Below the pieces are notes generated by a model. That model did not search any database, was not told the origin of the DNA, and saw only the letters and a list, made by a program, of their open reading frames with translations. Made by a program: the position numbers and the translations under genes. A stretch of 64,000 bases of DNA from the NCBI GenBank assembly GCA_028554795.2, contig CM068831.1, forward strand, positions 62,255,269 through 62,319,268. Reading direction: 5' to 3'. The stretch is from Sinohyriopsis cumingii (taxonomy: Eukaryota > Mollusca > Bivalvia > Unionida > Unionidae). Below, piece after piece: positions 26,140 to 36,457 of this stretch (its first letter is position 1; each line of letters starts with the position of its first letter).

Positions 26140-27453
26140 ATGATGCACCGAGAATCTTGCGCTTGTTCCAAGACGGAACTGGACCTGTTTGCCATGCCCC
26201 CCACGATGATGACGATGCAAGAATCCCAGTGGGTGGAATTTCACCCCGTCTCCTCACTGACCGATTCCGCTCCCATCGAGTTTGAAATCAAAGGACAGCC
26301 CGAAGATTACATCGATCTGAATAGCAGTTACTTGTACCTGAAAGTCAAAATTCTAGATAAGACTGGAGGTGCTATAGACGATGAAGCAGTAGCTCCCGTC
26401 AACAATTTCATGTATTCATTGTTCAGTGGAGTGGACTTGTACTTGAATAACAAACTGGTCAGTAGCAGCATGGATACTTACCCTTATCGTGCCTACCTGG
26501 AAAATCTCTTGACGTACGGAATAGATGCCAAGAACACTCATCTCAATGCATGTGTGGTATGGAAAGCTGACGAACCTACCAAGTTTGAAATATTGGAAAC
26601 TGATGAAAAGAAAGACAACAATGATGGATTTGTAGAACGAAGAAAGAGAATCACGGGAGCCGACACAAGTTTAGAACTGATGGATCGTTTGCATTTGGAC
26701 ATGTGGTTGCAAGAAAAGTATTTGCTGAACGGGGTGGATGTCCGCCTGAGACTGAATCGTAGCAGTGCCGCTTTCCATTTGATGGCTGATAGTGACGGTT
26801 ACAAAACCAAAATCCTAGAAGCCAGACTCTACGTACGCCGTGTGGAAGTGTTACCTAAAGTGGGAAACGACATCAGTCAGACGTTGAGCAGAACGACCGC
26901 CAAGTATCCCATACGACGCGTGGAAGTGAAAACCTTCACCATTCCCAAGGGACAGCGATCCATGATCGAAGATCATCTGTTCCAAGGACAGTTACCCAAA
27001 CGTTTGATCGTTGGTATCGTCGAGAATACAGCCTTCAACGGAGCTGCCGAAAAAAATCCTTTCTACTTTCAACACTTTGGCGTGTCCAAAATCGAAGTCA
27101 GTCGCGATGGCAAAACCTTGTGTACCCGACCGTTTGAACCTGACTTTACCAAGATGAATTACTTGAGATCGTACTTGTCCCTGTACGAAGCCACCGGACA
27201 GTTAGGAGCCAATACCAGTCACGGTATTACGTACGAGGATTATGCAGGAGGCTACGCTTTGTGGGCTTTCGATTTCACTCCAGACCAAGGCAGCGACGAG
27301 GGACATTTCCACCCTATAAAATCCGGCCAGATTCGTGTGGAAATTCAGTTTAAAGACCGAGACCCTGATGAAACGGTGAACGTCATCCTGTATGCAGAAT
27401 TCGATAATACCATAGAAATCAACAGTTTGAGAGAAGTCATCCTAGATTACTAG
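26140..27453 (+). CDS. Major capsid protein, double jelly roll (copy L)
   Basis: 437 aa. Its N-terminal signature (ESCACSKTELDLFAMPPT, then WVEFHPVSSLTDSAPIEFEI and DYIDLNSSYLYLKVKI) is that of animal Polinton/adintovirus major capsid proteins. LFSGVDLYLNNKLVSSS belongs to the first jelly roll and ISQTLSRTTAKYPIRR to the link. It is the last core gene. An AATAAA-containing signal lies at 27561-27567. Copy R has one extra C in a run of Cs after codon 18, shifting its first residues. Confidence 0.92.
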   Translation: MMHRESCACSKTELDLFAMPPTMMTMQESQWVEFHPVSSLTDSAPIEFEIKGQPEDYIDLNSSYLYLKVKILDKTGGAIDDEAVAPVNNFMYSLFSGVDLYLNNKLVSSSMDTYPYRAYLENLLTYGIDAKNTHLNACVVWKADEPTKFEILETDEKKDNNDGFVERRKRITGADTSLELMDRLHLDMWLQEKYLLNGVDVRLRLNRSSAAFHLMADSDGYKTKILEARLYVRRVEVLPKVGNDISQTLSRTTAKYPIRRVEVKTFTIPKGQRSMIEDHLFQGQLPKRLIVGIVENTAFNGAAEKNPFYFQHFGVSKIEVSRDGKTLCTRPFEPDFTKMNYLRSYLSLYEATGQLGANTSHGITYEDYAGGYALWAFDFTPDQGSDEGHFHPIKSGQIRVEIQFKDRDPDETVNVILYAEFDNTIEINSLREVILDY

Positions 27454-27694
27454 AAACCATGGAAGACTGTTATCCCTCTTTACCTAGTGGAGAAACTTTT
27501 AGTGTTGCATTGTTGTTCAAAAATGTTAGAGTTCTTGTTGTTTAGTGTTAAGTGATTTTTGAATAAAAAATGTTGTGTTTTGAAAAAAATGCCTTTGTCT
27601 TTTGTTTAGCTATAAGAATGTTGGATTGATGCTCTTTCATTTCTTACTATCCCTCTCATGACACTCACTAAACGTTGCGACTCAAAAACCGTGT

Positions 27695-27738
27695 GGGGGA
27701 TGTTTTCCTTCACGTCCGCGCTTTGACTTTAAGAACCG
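27695..27738 (+). promoter_or_regulatory. Shared accessory-gene promoter motif plus TTTAAGAA box
   Basis: The ~26-bp motif GGGGGATGTTTTCC followed by TTCACGTCCGCG (27695-27720) is nearly identical to those at 28562, 30008 and 30076 here and to four inverse copies in the other element. An AT-rich TTTAAGAA at 27728-27735 takes the TATA position before the Gln-rich gene. Confidence 0.7.
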
Positions 27739-27786
27739 GGTTGTTTCCAGTCTAACCATCCATTGTCGACTCATCCTCCTAAGAAG

Positions 27787-28152
27787 ATGTGCTCCAAACT
27801 AGCTAAACTCAACGAAGCCTACGTGAATTTGCATAGGGTCAGACACAGTCTGATACCGAAGCCAGAAGAAATAGAGAATGTGAGAATGTTAAAAATCACT
27901 GAAGACCTGATAGAAGAGCTCTTCAGAGAAGAAATGAACAAGGAAAAAGAAGAATGGACAGAGAAGTACAGACTTCAGAGACAGCAGCAACAGCAGCAAC
28001 AACAACAACAACAACAGCAGCAGCAACCTGAAGCTGACAGAGGCTTTGTCGATTGTCGTATCGACACTAAAGAGTTCTTCTTCTCTTTCCGAAGAAGCAG
28101 ACCTATCGCCAGAAAGTCTATCCTTAGAGGACATCGCATTCTTAGAAACTAA
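27787..28152 (+). CDS. Small helical Gln-run accessory protein (copy L)
   Basis: 121 aa from the ATG at 27787. A helical N-terminus (CSKLAKLNEAYVNLHRVRHSL) resembles the openings of the next two accessory genes, suggesting a paralogous family. A Glu/Lys coiled coil (FREEMNKEKEEWTEKYRLQRQ), a polyglutamine run and a Ser/Arg-rich end follow. There is no enzymatic motif. A histone-type stem-loop starts 28 nt after the stop. The polyQ length differs from copy R (38446-38805). Confidence 0.7.
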   Translation: MCSKLAKLNEAYVNLHRVRHSLIPKPEEIENVRMLKITEDLIEELFREEMNKEKEEWTEKYRLQRQQQQQQQQQQQQQQQPEADRGFVDCRIDTKEFFFSFRRSRPIARKSILRGHRILRN

Positions 28153-28180
28153 AAAAATGCCATAGCAAACAAAAAAAAAC

Positions 28181-28222
28181 AGCCCTTTTCATGGCTACCC
28201 CCCAATACTCTAGAAAAGAAAT
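28181..28222 (+). terminator. Histone-type stem-loop and purine element (one stem mismatch)
   Basis: AGCCCTTTTCATGGCT at 28181-28196 has the 6+4+6 layout with one mismatch; copy R at this place has the fully paired form. The 3' flank is ACCCC, and CTAGAAAAGAAATA lies at 28209-28222. Confidence 0.65.
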
Positions 28223-28561
28223 AACGATCGATTTGCCAATGTGTGTAGGTAGAGTAGTGTGAAAATAAACACTAACTCTTTTTAAAAAAATGTGAGGGCA
28301 TGTGTTTGTGAGTTTGTGTGTTTGTGATCAAGTACATTGGTGTGGATAGTAGATTAAAATGATGTCTTTATTTGGTGTTTGAGGTGTAGATTTGAGGTTA
28401 GATTGGATTGCTTTGCGTATGTGGATAGTCTATTGAAGTGATTTATAAAAAAATTTTAAAATAGTGATGGGTAGCATAAAAAAGTGAGTGAGTGTTTCTT
28501 TTAGGTCCGCGCGTTGTTGTTTTGGGTCATGATGTAGGTAACATCAATTTTATGTTTTTTA

Positions 28562-28601
28562 GGGGGATGTTTTCCTTCACGTCCGCGTTTTCACTATAAA
28601 T
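28562..28601 (+). promoter_or_regulatory. Shared promoter motif plus TATAAATT
   Basis: The motif (28562-28587) is followed by CTATAAATTG at 28594-28603, about 55 bp before the ATG at 28653. A partial upstream copy (TAGGTCCGCGCG at about 28502-28513) is linked by a conserved TCATGAT/ATCAATTTTA spacer. Confidence 0.7.
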
Positions 28602-28652
28602 TGAAACTCGCTGGGCAGTCTAGCTACCCTTGTTGATTGATCAACACCAAAA

Positions 28653-29039
28653 ATGAACACGAGACTGTCTAAACTGTTGGAACTTCATGTGCATCTGGAA
28701 TATGCCAGGCGCCTGTTGAATGAACTGGCCGCGGAAGCCATTGTGGAGGAGGGAAGGATAAGAGAGGAGGAGGAAAGAAGAAAAAAAGAAGAGGAGGAGA
28801 GAAGATATAAAGAAGAAGAAGAAGACGAAAGAAGATACAAAGAGGAGGAGAGAAGAAACAAAGAAGAAGAGGAGGAGAAGGAAAAGAAGAGAAGAAGAAT
28901 AAATTTCAGAATCCCAGAGAGCGAAAATTGGGATTCTGAAGCGACATATCCTGCCTCTGCTCTCTCCCCCAAAAAAGTAAAAAGTAACTGGGGGATAAGA
29001 TGTGTATGTGGCGCCAGGCCTGGAAGGTGCCACCATTAA
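28653..29039 (+). CDS. Glu/Arg-rich coiled-coil accessory protein (copy L)
   Basis: 128 aa. The helical opening (LSKLLELHVHLEYARRLLNEL) is shared with copy R and resembles the neighbouring accessory genes. A long single-helix-like Glu/Arg/Lys stretch with ERRYKEEE repeats follows. The C-terminus holds a short conserved segment (INFRIPESENWD, then CGARPGRCHH) with Cys/His that could bind metal. Function unknown. A histone-type stem-loop starts 51 nt after the stop. Copy R (37654-37956) is shorter in the Glu-rich region. Confidence 0.7.
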   Translation: MNTRLSKLLELHVHLEYARRLLNELAAEAIVEEGRIREEEERRKKEEEERRYKEEEEDERRYKEEERRNKEEEEEKEKKRRRINFRIPESENWDSEATYPASALSPKKVKSNWGIRCVCGARPGRCHH

Positions 29040-29055
29040 CCAGGTGTCCATGAAG

Positions 29056-29059
<4 letters not shown>

Positions 29060-29090
<31 letters not shown>

Positions 29091-29122
29091 AACCCTTTTC
29101 AGGGCTACCCAATACTCTAGAA
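29060..29122 (+). terminator. Poly(A) run then histone-type stem-loop
   Basis: A ~30-nt A run (about 29060-29089) precedes AACCCTTTTCAGGGCT (29091-29106), which has one A.C mismatch in the stem. TAGAAAAGAAATA follows. Copy R has a T run (complement) of only nine at the same place. Confidence 0.65.
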
Positions 29123-29209
29123 AAGAAATAACCATCAATTTGCCAATGTGTAGGTAGAGTAGTGTGAATATAAACACTAACTCTTTTTTAAGATAGTGTG
29201 AGGGTATGT

Positions 29210-29995
29210 GTTTGTGTGTTTGTGTTTGTACCCGCTCACGTACGATTGTGTGAATAGTAGATTATGGATTTGTTTATTGTTCTTAGCGTATGTGAAGAGT
29301 ATAGTTTGGGTTTTGTAAGCGCTCACGTACGATTGTGTGGATAGTAGATTATGGATTTTGTTTATTGTTTCTTAGCGTATGTGTTTGTGTGTTTGTGTTT
29401 GTGTGTTTGTGTTTGTACCCGCTCACGTACGATTGTGTGGATAGTAGATTATGGATTTGTTTATTGTTTCTTAGCGTATGTGTTTGTGTGTTTGTGTTTG
29501 TGTGTTTGTGTTTATACCCGCTCACGTACGATTGTGTGGATAGTAGATTATGGATTTGTTTATTGTTTCTTAGCGTATGTGTTTGTGTGTTTGTGTTTGT
29601 GTGTTTGTGTTTGTACCCGCTCACGTACGATTGTGTGGATAGTAGATTATGGATTTGTTTATTGTTTCTTAGCGTATGTGTTTGTGTGTTTGTGTTTGTG
29701 TGTTTGTGTTTGTACCCGCTCACGTACGATTGTGTGGATAGTAGATTATGGATTTGTTTATTGTTTCTTAGCGTATGTGGAGAGTATAGTTTAGGTTTTG
29801 TAAGCGCTCACGTACGATTGTGTGGATAGTAGATTATGGATTTGTTTATTGTTTCTTAGCGTATGTGTTTGTGTGTTTGTGTTTGTGTGTTTGTGTTTGT
29901 ACCCGCTCACGTACGATTGTGTGGATAGTAGATTATGGATTTGTTTATTGTTTCTTAGCGTATGTGAAGAGTATAGTTTGGGTTTTATTATATGA
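29210..29995 (+). repeat. Tandem 88/99-bp repeat array with GCTCACGTACG core (copy L)
   Basis: GCTCACGTACGATTGTGTG recurs at 29234, 29321, 29421, 29520, 29619, 29718, 29806 and 29905, with spacings of 87-88 or 99-100 bp. The longer units contain extra GTTTGTGT copies. Long frames here are repeat artefacts. The core TCACGTACG resembles the end of the shared promoter motif (TTCACGTACGC at 30090). Copy R has five 89-bp units (36990-37436). It may act as an enhancer or replication/packaging signal. Confidence 0.85.
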
Positions 29996-30007
29996 AATGA
30001 AAAAGTA

Positions 30008-30116
30008 GGGGATGTTTTCCTTCACGTCCGCGCGTTGTTTGGTCATGATCTAGGTAAGATCAATTTTACGTTTTAGGGGGATGTTTTCCTTCACGTACGC
30101 ACTTTAAGTATAAGAA
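30008..30116 (+). promoter_or_regulatory. Doubled promoter motif plus TATAAGAA
   Basis: Two copies of the shared motif (30008-30032 and 30076-30100) are joined by a TCATGATCTAGG/ATCAATTTTA spacer. TATAAGAA at 30109-30116 lies ~50 bp before the ATG at 30166. The same double arrangement precedes the equivalent gene in copy R. Confidence 0.7.
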
Positions 30117-30165
30117 CCCACAGTATTCGTCGTTCAAACCATTCTGCAAAGAATAAAAAAAGAAG

Positions 30166-30525
30166 ATGGCTTCTAACCAAATGGACAAAATACAAACATT
30201 ACAAGACGTTTTAGACAACTTAGGAATGATGGAGCAGATGTTGATAAGACTGGTTGAAGGCCATTATTCCTATAGTCCCCATCGTGTAAAGATGGAAATT
30301 AATAACTTAAAAAAGGTAAAGGACAAGATTAGTGGTGTCATGAAAGAGATAAAGGAGGAGAAAGAGGATGAAGAGGAAAGAATAAGAATAAGCAAATGGA
30401 ACGAAAATATTGAAAAAGAAGAAGAAAATGAGAAGAGGAAGAAAGAAGAGGAGGAAGAGAAGAAGAAAGAAGAGCAGGAGAAAAAAAGAAAGAAAAGAAG
30501 AGAAAGAGTGTTGGAGATAAAATAA
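30166..30525 (+). CDS. Glu/Lys-rich coiled-coil accessory protein (copy L)
   Basis: 119 aa. N-terminal helices (MDKIQTLQDVLDNLGMMEQML) lead to a basic HRVKMEINNL segment and then an extreme Glu/Lys single-helix region to the end. Near-identical in copy R (36458-36817), one of the best conserved genes between copies, so it was probably under selection when active. A histone-type stem-loop starts 48 nt after the stop, at the inner edge of the TIR. Confidence 0.75.
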   Translation: MASNQMDKIQTLQDVLDNLGMMEQMLIRLVEGHYSYSPHRVKMEINNLKKVKDKISGVMKEIKEEKEDEEERIRISKWNENIEKEEENEKRKKEEEEEKKKEEQEKKRKKRRERVLEIK

Positions 30526-30564
30526 GAACTTGGTGGAGAAAAAGAAGAAACTAGAAGCAGAAGA

Positions 30565-30888
30565 AAACCCAAAGGCCCTTTTCAGGGCCAGCCATATTTC
30601 TCGAAAAGAGATAGCCTTTTCATTGCCTAAATTTAAATTTAAATTTAATTTTTTTTTTTTTTAAAAAATCCCATATTCAATTCCCCTTTTCCCTAGACAA
30701 GCCCAAACTCTATTCCCATGTTAATTTCCCCTTGTCCCTAGACAGACCCAAACTCTGTGTTAAATTCCCATTTTCCCTAGAGTTGCCCACGATTTTTCTC
30801 CATGTTAAATTTCCATTGTCCCTAGAGTTGCCCAGGGGTCTTTCTAATGCTAAGTCCCATTGTCCCTAGGGTGCCCCACTTAACTACT
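30565..30888 (+). repeat. Right TIR of outer element L, with histone-type stem-loop
   Basis: Homologous to both TIRs of element R but shorter (about 324 versus ~430 bp) because subrepeats were lost. It carries the perfect stem-loop GGCCCTTTTCAGGGCC at 30574-30589, preceded by CCAAA, with CTCGAAAAGAGATAG at 30600-30614. An AAATTT run and several degenerate CCCTAGACAAGCCCAAACTC units follow. It ends ACTACT at 30888. Confidence 0.85.
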
Positions 30889-30894
30889 AACAAG

Positions 30895-31642
30895 ATAACC
30901 TCAAGAGTACAGGTCAATGGAGCGAACACGGGAAAATTCGACAGACAAAGATCAGTGAGACAAGGATGCCCACTATCTATGTTATTATATGTAATAGCAA
31001 TTAAGATCCTAAGTATAAGAATAAGACTGAACAGTAAAATTGAAGGCATTAAAGTTCCAAATATAAAGGATGAAATTAAGATGCTACAACATGAAGATGG
31101 TTGTACTAACTTTATAAAAGACCCAAATTCCTTCAAACACCTTGAAAAGGAATTTGAAAAATTTGGTAAGGCTTCAGGGTCTAAAATCAACCATGAAAAA
31201 ACAGAAATATTAAAGATAGGAAACTGGTGGGGCAATCATCCCATCTAATTAAGGACCGAGTTACGGCATTGGGAGTCTACTTTGGGACAAGAGATGAACA
31301 GGAAAACTGTAAAGACATGAAAATGAAAATAGAAGAAAATGTGAATATCTGGGCACTAACGCCACTTTGTACAATGGAACGGGCCCAGGTGGCCAAAATG
31401 TACATGAACTCTAGCATAAACTATATTTTAAAATCTACAGAAATAGAAAATGCCACTTTAAAAAAATAGACAATTATAATATTAATTATATATGGGACTA
31501 TGAAACCCACTTCATAAATAAAGAAACGTTATATAGAGCGAGAGAAAGGGGGGATTAACATTACCTAATCCCATTTTAATTAAATATGCCAACATTTTAA
31601 ATAGATTTAAAAGATTAAAATCTGAACCCAACCTACCGTGGG

Positions 31643-31725
<83 letters not shown>

Positions 31726-32290
31726 TGGTCCGGTTTTACGATGAGGAATAGGAGGGAAATATATCAAAATAATAAATTAATAAAAAAATTAGAAATACCT
31801 AGAAAGTTCAGGCATATTAAAGAATTACTAATTAAAACAGACTTATGGGGAAAGGATGAAAAAGATACATATCAATGGATAAGAGAAGATACAACAAAAA
31901 AAAGTAGGAGTAAAGTAGAACAAGAAAATTTAGGGGTAAATTGGGAAAGAGCCTAGGGGCACTGGAACAAATTAGGCTCACTTAAAATTCAAAGCCTCTG
32001 CTTCAAATACATGCACAATGCAAGGTTGACAGGAGAGATGGCAGTGAGAAGGCACATGATCAGAGTATCGCCAAAATGTCCACTGTGTAAAAACACCCGT
32101 TTCAGTAAATACCATACATTGAGGCAATGTGAAAAAAGAAAAGAAGAAAGACTAAAGTTAATAGGGGAAATATGCAAAAAGGACAATTACAAAAGAGAAA
32201 ACATTTTATTTTTAGATGTGAAATTTGACCAGAATACTTTATAAAATTACAGATTACATTGCTGGAACAATGAGGGCCTGTGGGCAAATA
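30895..32290 (+). mobile_element. Dead L1/Tx1-like non-LTR retrotransposon fragment
   Basis: Reverse transcriptase remnants: VRQGCPLSMLLYVIAI (about 30955-31002), then KMLQHEDGCTNF where the YADD box should be, and GKASGSKINHEKTEIL. A thumb/connection piece follows (about 31227-31469). The C-terminal CPLCKNTRFSKYHTLRQC zinc knuckle lies near 32080-32135. Frames are broken several times and interrupted by a TA repeat. Element L abuts its 5' side, so it may have inserted in the LINE. Confidence 0.8.
31645..31724. repeat. (TA)n microsatellite
   Basis: About 80 bp of uninterrupted TA dinucleotides inside the dead LINE. Confidence 0.95.
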
Positions 32291-35200
32291 ATAGTGATAG
32301 ATATATAACTATGAAAAAACTTGTTAAGAAATTGGTATTTGGGGGAGAGGAAGGAACATAAAGGGGAGGGGAATGGGAGGGAGAACTTTGGTTGGCTACC
32401 CATTAGGGGTGTGATACTGTCAGTGCGCAGGCCAGAGCCTCCAACTCATTCCCTGACCCAGATATGAGCCCCACCAAACAACAGGACCCAATTTCAAGTC
32501 TTAAAAAATTAAATTTTTTGTTTTTGTTTTGTACTAAAACTCGTATACATAATTTGAAAATCTACTAAATCTAAAAATACGAAACTACAGGTAATCCACA
32601 GGGAATCTATATGGGTAAAGTACAAGGCGATGACATTCATGGGGCTACGTCACATGGCGCTACACGAAGTGGACAGGCCTATGAAAGAGTTTTGAAAAAA
32701 CACCCCATATAGAAGACAAAAAAGACAAAACAAAAACACAAATACAAACAGAGAATACTACATAGTAAATATCCCACTGACCCATTCTTTATCTCAAACC
32801 ATGCAGCTCCCGTACTGTATGGTTGACAAATCTACAACATTGTAGTTATACAAACAATTTTGGATTTTTTTAAAAGAAATAATTTAATAAAATAATAAAA
32901 AGAGGCCTAACTCGATTCAGGAGAAATACAATGAGAATAAAGACGTGTGGATCTTTAATCCAGCACAGCCTATCTATTTCTAATTCTAGCACTTTTTGCG
33001 AGGAACGACACAGATTAACACTCGAATAAAACAGTATAATTTTTTTTCATGACCTAATATATTTGACCGTTCCGATCGCCAAAATTCTAAATTGAAAATA
33101 AATTAACGGAAAATAACATAAAATACATTAAAATGGATTCTAAATCCAAAGAACTGAAATAAGACAACTGGGAAAAAACTTGATTTATAAATGCTGTCTC
33201 AAACACACAGAAAATATACCATACACACAATATAGCACTAATACACATAGCAAGTACTGAGACTTAGGCGACCTCTAGCAAAGGTCACAACATTTTCAAG
33301 GGAAGGGACTTCGAGCAAGGTGAATAAAACCAGGCTCGGACGAACGACCCTATAGATAACACTAGGGAAAAATAAATACAAAGTTCTGTTTAAATAGAAC
33401 ATACAACATATCTGAGGGGGAAACACAAACATAAAATACTTGTTAAATATTTTTTGGGAAAGGGGGGGGGGGGGGCATCTGTCTGGTGCCCAAAAGAAAT
33501 ATAAAAAAAAAAATAAGATACTCAAGCCACTCATGCACACAGCACAAATACACAGTAAGATAATTTTTGAAAAATTTAATGTTTCTTTCCAGTTATTAAA
33601 GTACATATACGGAAAATTACCTTTGATCCCTAGGATGTCTATGACTGCAACCATCTAGAATCCTAGTAATACGCCCCATTTCATGGTTGCACTAGACCAC
33701 ACGGAACCAGTTTTACTATTATATTGATATTTTGACCTATTGCTCTTTAGTTTAAATTATAATTATTATTTTTCTATTTCATACACGCGCAGGTCATGGT
33801 TTGATTGTAAGTGAACAGACGTCATGGTAATTAGGGTAGGACAACACTAAAATTTTCACTTTCCTAACTCTTGATTAATACTACATTCTGACGTATTCTC
33901 TTCGGAAACATTTTTACTTCAATGTTGCTGGTATTTCGTTGTTGATATTATGCATGCAATAGGAAGATAAACTCAATATCGGTTTATTAATACTATCCAG
34001 AAGAATGAGAATCATTTCACCACACCTGCCTGAAGCAAAATAATAAGTGTAGTCACCCATAAATATTTTCTGCTGATGTAATTAAAAAAAATGATAAGAA
34101 TAAAAAAAGTAATTTAACATATAAAAAGAAAAATAAAGAAAATAAGACCTGCATGCTGATATTAACATTTTATAATCGTCCGACAGGACTGGTCGTAAAA
34201 GTAGAATAAGTAGAATTTTACTGAAATATTTTAAAACCTTTGTATTCTTTCAATTTTTATTTAATGTCGTGCCACGCACATATCATTGTATTTTTCTAAT
34301 TTTGCTAAATATTTTGCAATGCACAAAATCTTTTTCATAACAAATGTGTGCCCGTGGAAATGAGAAAAAAAAACTGAGGTGACTAGTTAGTTGACTTATT
34401 AAATGTGTTAGTTACTGTTCTGTTTTATTTACAGCATGAATAAGGTTATATTATGGAATTTAATTTCAGTCATATCTTCAACTTGCAATAAAGTTTTGTG
34501 TCTCTGTTTACGTATTTTTATTTAAACAATATTTCGGATTTCTGTAGCATCGAAATTAAATAGTATATTGAGAAATTACTCTCTTGTTTGGCTATTTGGA
34601 GTAATAGCAACGTTTTAGAATTCGCATCATCATATGAGTACCTATAGCAACGTGTCCTCGGGAAAATTTATCAAATAGTCTTTTTAAAAATTGTAAGAAA
34701 TTATTATTTCACAAAATCTGAAGAGAAAAACATCATTCGAAAAAAGATATCTTTGGAGCTCTGGAACAGTATTACATAATAACTTTGGAATGACTAAGAA
34801 ATAACCTAACTGAAAGGTTGTCGTTTCAGCATCAAACGACTGAAATTTTTCAAAACTAAAAATCATTCTAAACACTCAAAAAAGCATAGAAACATCATTC
34901 GAGACTATAAAATGCGTTAAAAAAAATATTCTAGACTCTAAAACTCAAATATTATTTTATACCCTCTGGAAAGCGCAAAAGACAAACATATTGAGCTTTT
35001 CCAAGCATTTCATACTAAGTCCTCCAAAAGTCCTTTCTTGATCCTCTAAAACGCATACAACTCACTGAAAAAAAAATTGGACAATGTAAACCTGCGACTT
35101 TATATCTACTCATTTTATGAAAACTTAAATAATATTATGTACAACCTCAGCATATTTACAATAAAAGAAACAAAGCGCTGAATACATTGACCAACCGCCT

Positions 35201-35974
35201 AAATCTAAAGCTTACACTGTGTGCCTCTCAGGAAATCATCAAAAGTTTAAAAGGAACTTGCGTTGCTGATTAATCGCCTTACCATCAAGAAAATCATCAA
35301 GTCACTTTAATGTTCATACACGTATCATCAATATATAGTTCTTCTTTTACAACGGATAGGAAACGGAAACTTCAAAAAATATAGTATAAAATATTTAAAA
35401 CTGTAGATTAAAGAAGAAGCAGATACAAACTAGGAAAATGAAACTATGTTGAAACAAGTAATATATGCACACAAAAAAGAAGTAATTGAAAGTAAAATAC
35501 AAAAAAAAACATGAAAAAGGAGCAAGAGAATATAATTAGAAAGGGTTAACTAGAAACATTAGCATTAGCGAAATCTAATCACAGTTGAGAAAAAAACATT
35601 TACATGAGAAGTCATTATGCCTACTCCGTTTAGGCACATTTGCTTTACCGGCCATTCTCCTGTAACAAACAAAATTCATGTCTCATAATTGGGAAGTGCG
35701 TGAATTCACTGCTAATTGCCTAAGCAAATAGAGCAAAATAAATAAATAGCTAATACAAGTTTACAATCCAAACAATGTCTATACTAGTTAATATTCTATT
35801 TACTTTGTTATATGTCTACAGTCCACTCTCTTTTGGCATGAACGTTTTATTGATAAAATTTCTTTATCGTTCTAGACCGTTCGAAAATTTAGTAGTTTGT
35901 ATTCTTAAATTTGCCATTTCAGAGTTCCTTCTGAGGGAAAATGATGTCTTCGATCACGGTTGGAATTATAAAGA
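32291..35974. other. AT-rich host spacer without recognised genes
   Basis: No protein family, RNA gene or element was recognised on either strand. Frames are short and lack compositional support; the longest, on the minus strand near 33238-33654, spans a G run and looks accidental. A G13 tract lies at about 33462-33474. Confidence 0.5.
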
Positions 35975-35980
35975 TGTACA
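35975..35980. repeat. Target site duplication of element R, left copy
   Basis: TGTACA directly before the element's AGTAGT terminus; the partner is at 53183-53188. Six bases is the standard Polinton length. The sequence is itself a palindrome. Confidence 0.85.
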
Positions 35981-36411
35981 AGTAGTAAATGGGGATACCC
36001 TAGCCTCAATGGGAATTAGCATTACAGAGACCCCTGGGACACTCTAGCCTCAGTGGAAATTTAACATGGAGAAAATTGCTGGGCCACTCTAGGGACAAGG
36101 GGAATTGAACATGGGGAAAAAGAGTTTGGGCTTGTCTAGGGACAAGGGGAATTGAACATGGGGAAAAAGAGTTTGGGCTTGTCTAGGGACAAGGGGAATT
36201 AACATGGGGAATAAATTGTGGGGCTTGTATAGGGACAATGGGAATAGAGTTTGGGTTTGTCTAGGGACAAGGGGAATTGAATATGGGATTTTTTTTTTTT
36301 TTAAAAGTTTTTTTAAATTTAAATTTAAATTTAAATTTAAAAAAGGGTAGGCAATGGAAAGGCTATCTCTTTTCGAGAAATATGGCTGGCCCTGAAAAGG
36401 GCCTTTGGGTT
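35981..36411 (+). repeat. Left TIR of element R, containing an inverted histone-type stem-loop
   Basis: Matches the reverse complement of 52756-53182. It includes repeated GGGCTTGTCTAGGGACAAGG/GGAATTGAACATGGGG units, an AAATTT run and the stem-loop GGCCCTGAAAAGGGCC at 36388-36403 (reads as the histone form on the minus strand). The stem-loop serves the gene ending at 36458. Confidence 0.92.
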
Positions 36412-36457
36412 TTCTTCTTCTTCTGCTTCTAATTTCTTCTTTTTCTCCACCAACTTC

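Larger units (their letters stand above)
1..30888 (+). mobile_element. Outer Polinton/Maverick element L (left end outside window), interrupted by the inner element
   Basis: Gene order from 1 to 30888, with 2502-17158 removed, matches in reverse the complete element at 35981-53182. Position 1 corresponds to about 52379 of that copy, so roughly 0.8 kb (TIR plus an Arg-rich gene) lies outside the window. The right TIR runs from about 30565 to 30888 and ends in ACTACT like the other copy. The next six bases, AACAAG at 30889-30894, would be the target duplication, but the partner is not visible. The element sits against a dead LINE. It is decayed: PolB has a 5' deletion, two nonsense codons and the nested insertion, and integrase has an in-frame deletion. 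The other core frames are open. Confidence 0.93.

Noticed and set aside
29335-29829. Long frames on both strands with Cys/Leu/Val or Lys/His/Thr repeats
   Set aside because: They are translations of the tandem 88/99-bp GT-rich repeat array, open only because unit length (99) is a multiple of three; not kept in copy R.
29210-29995. CRISPR-like regularly spaced repeats
   Set aside because: The whole unit repeats including the spacers, the context is eukaryotic and no cas genes are present.
30270-30572. Ser/Phe-rich minus-strand frame
   Set aside because: Antisense shadow of the Glu/Lys-rich accessory gene.
33238-33654. 138-codon minus-strand frame in host spacer
   Set aside because: Biased low-complexity hydrophobic composition spanning a homopolymer, no family signature.
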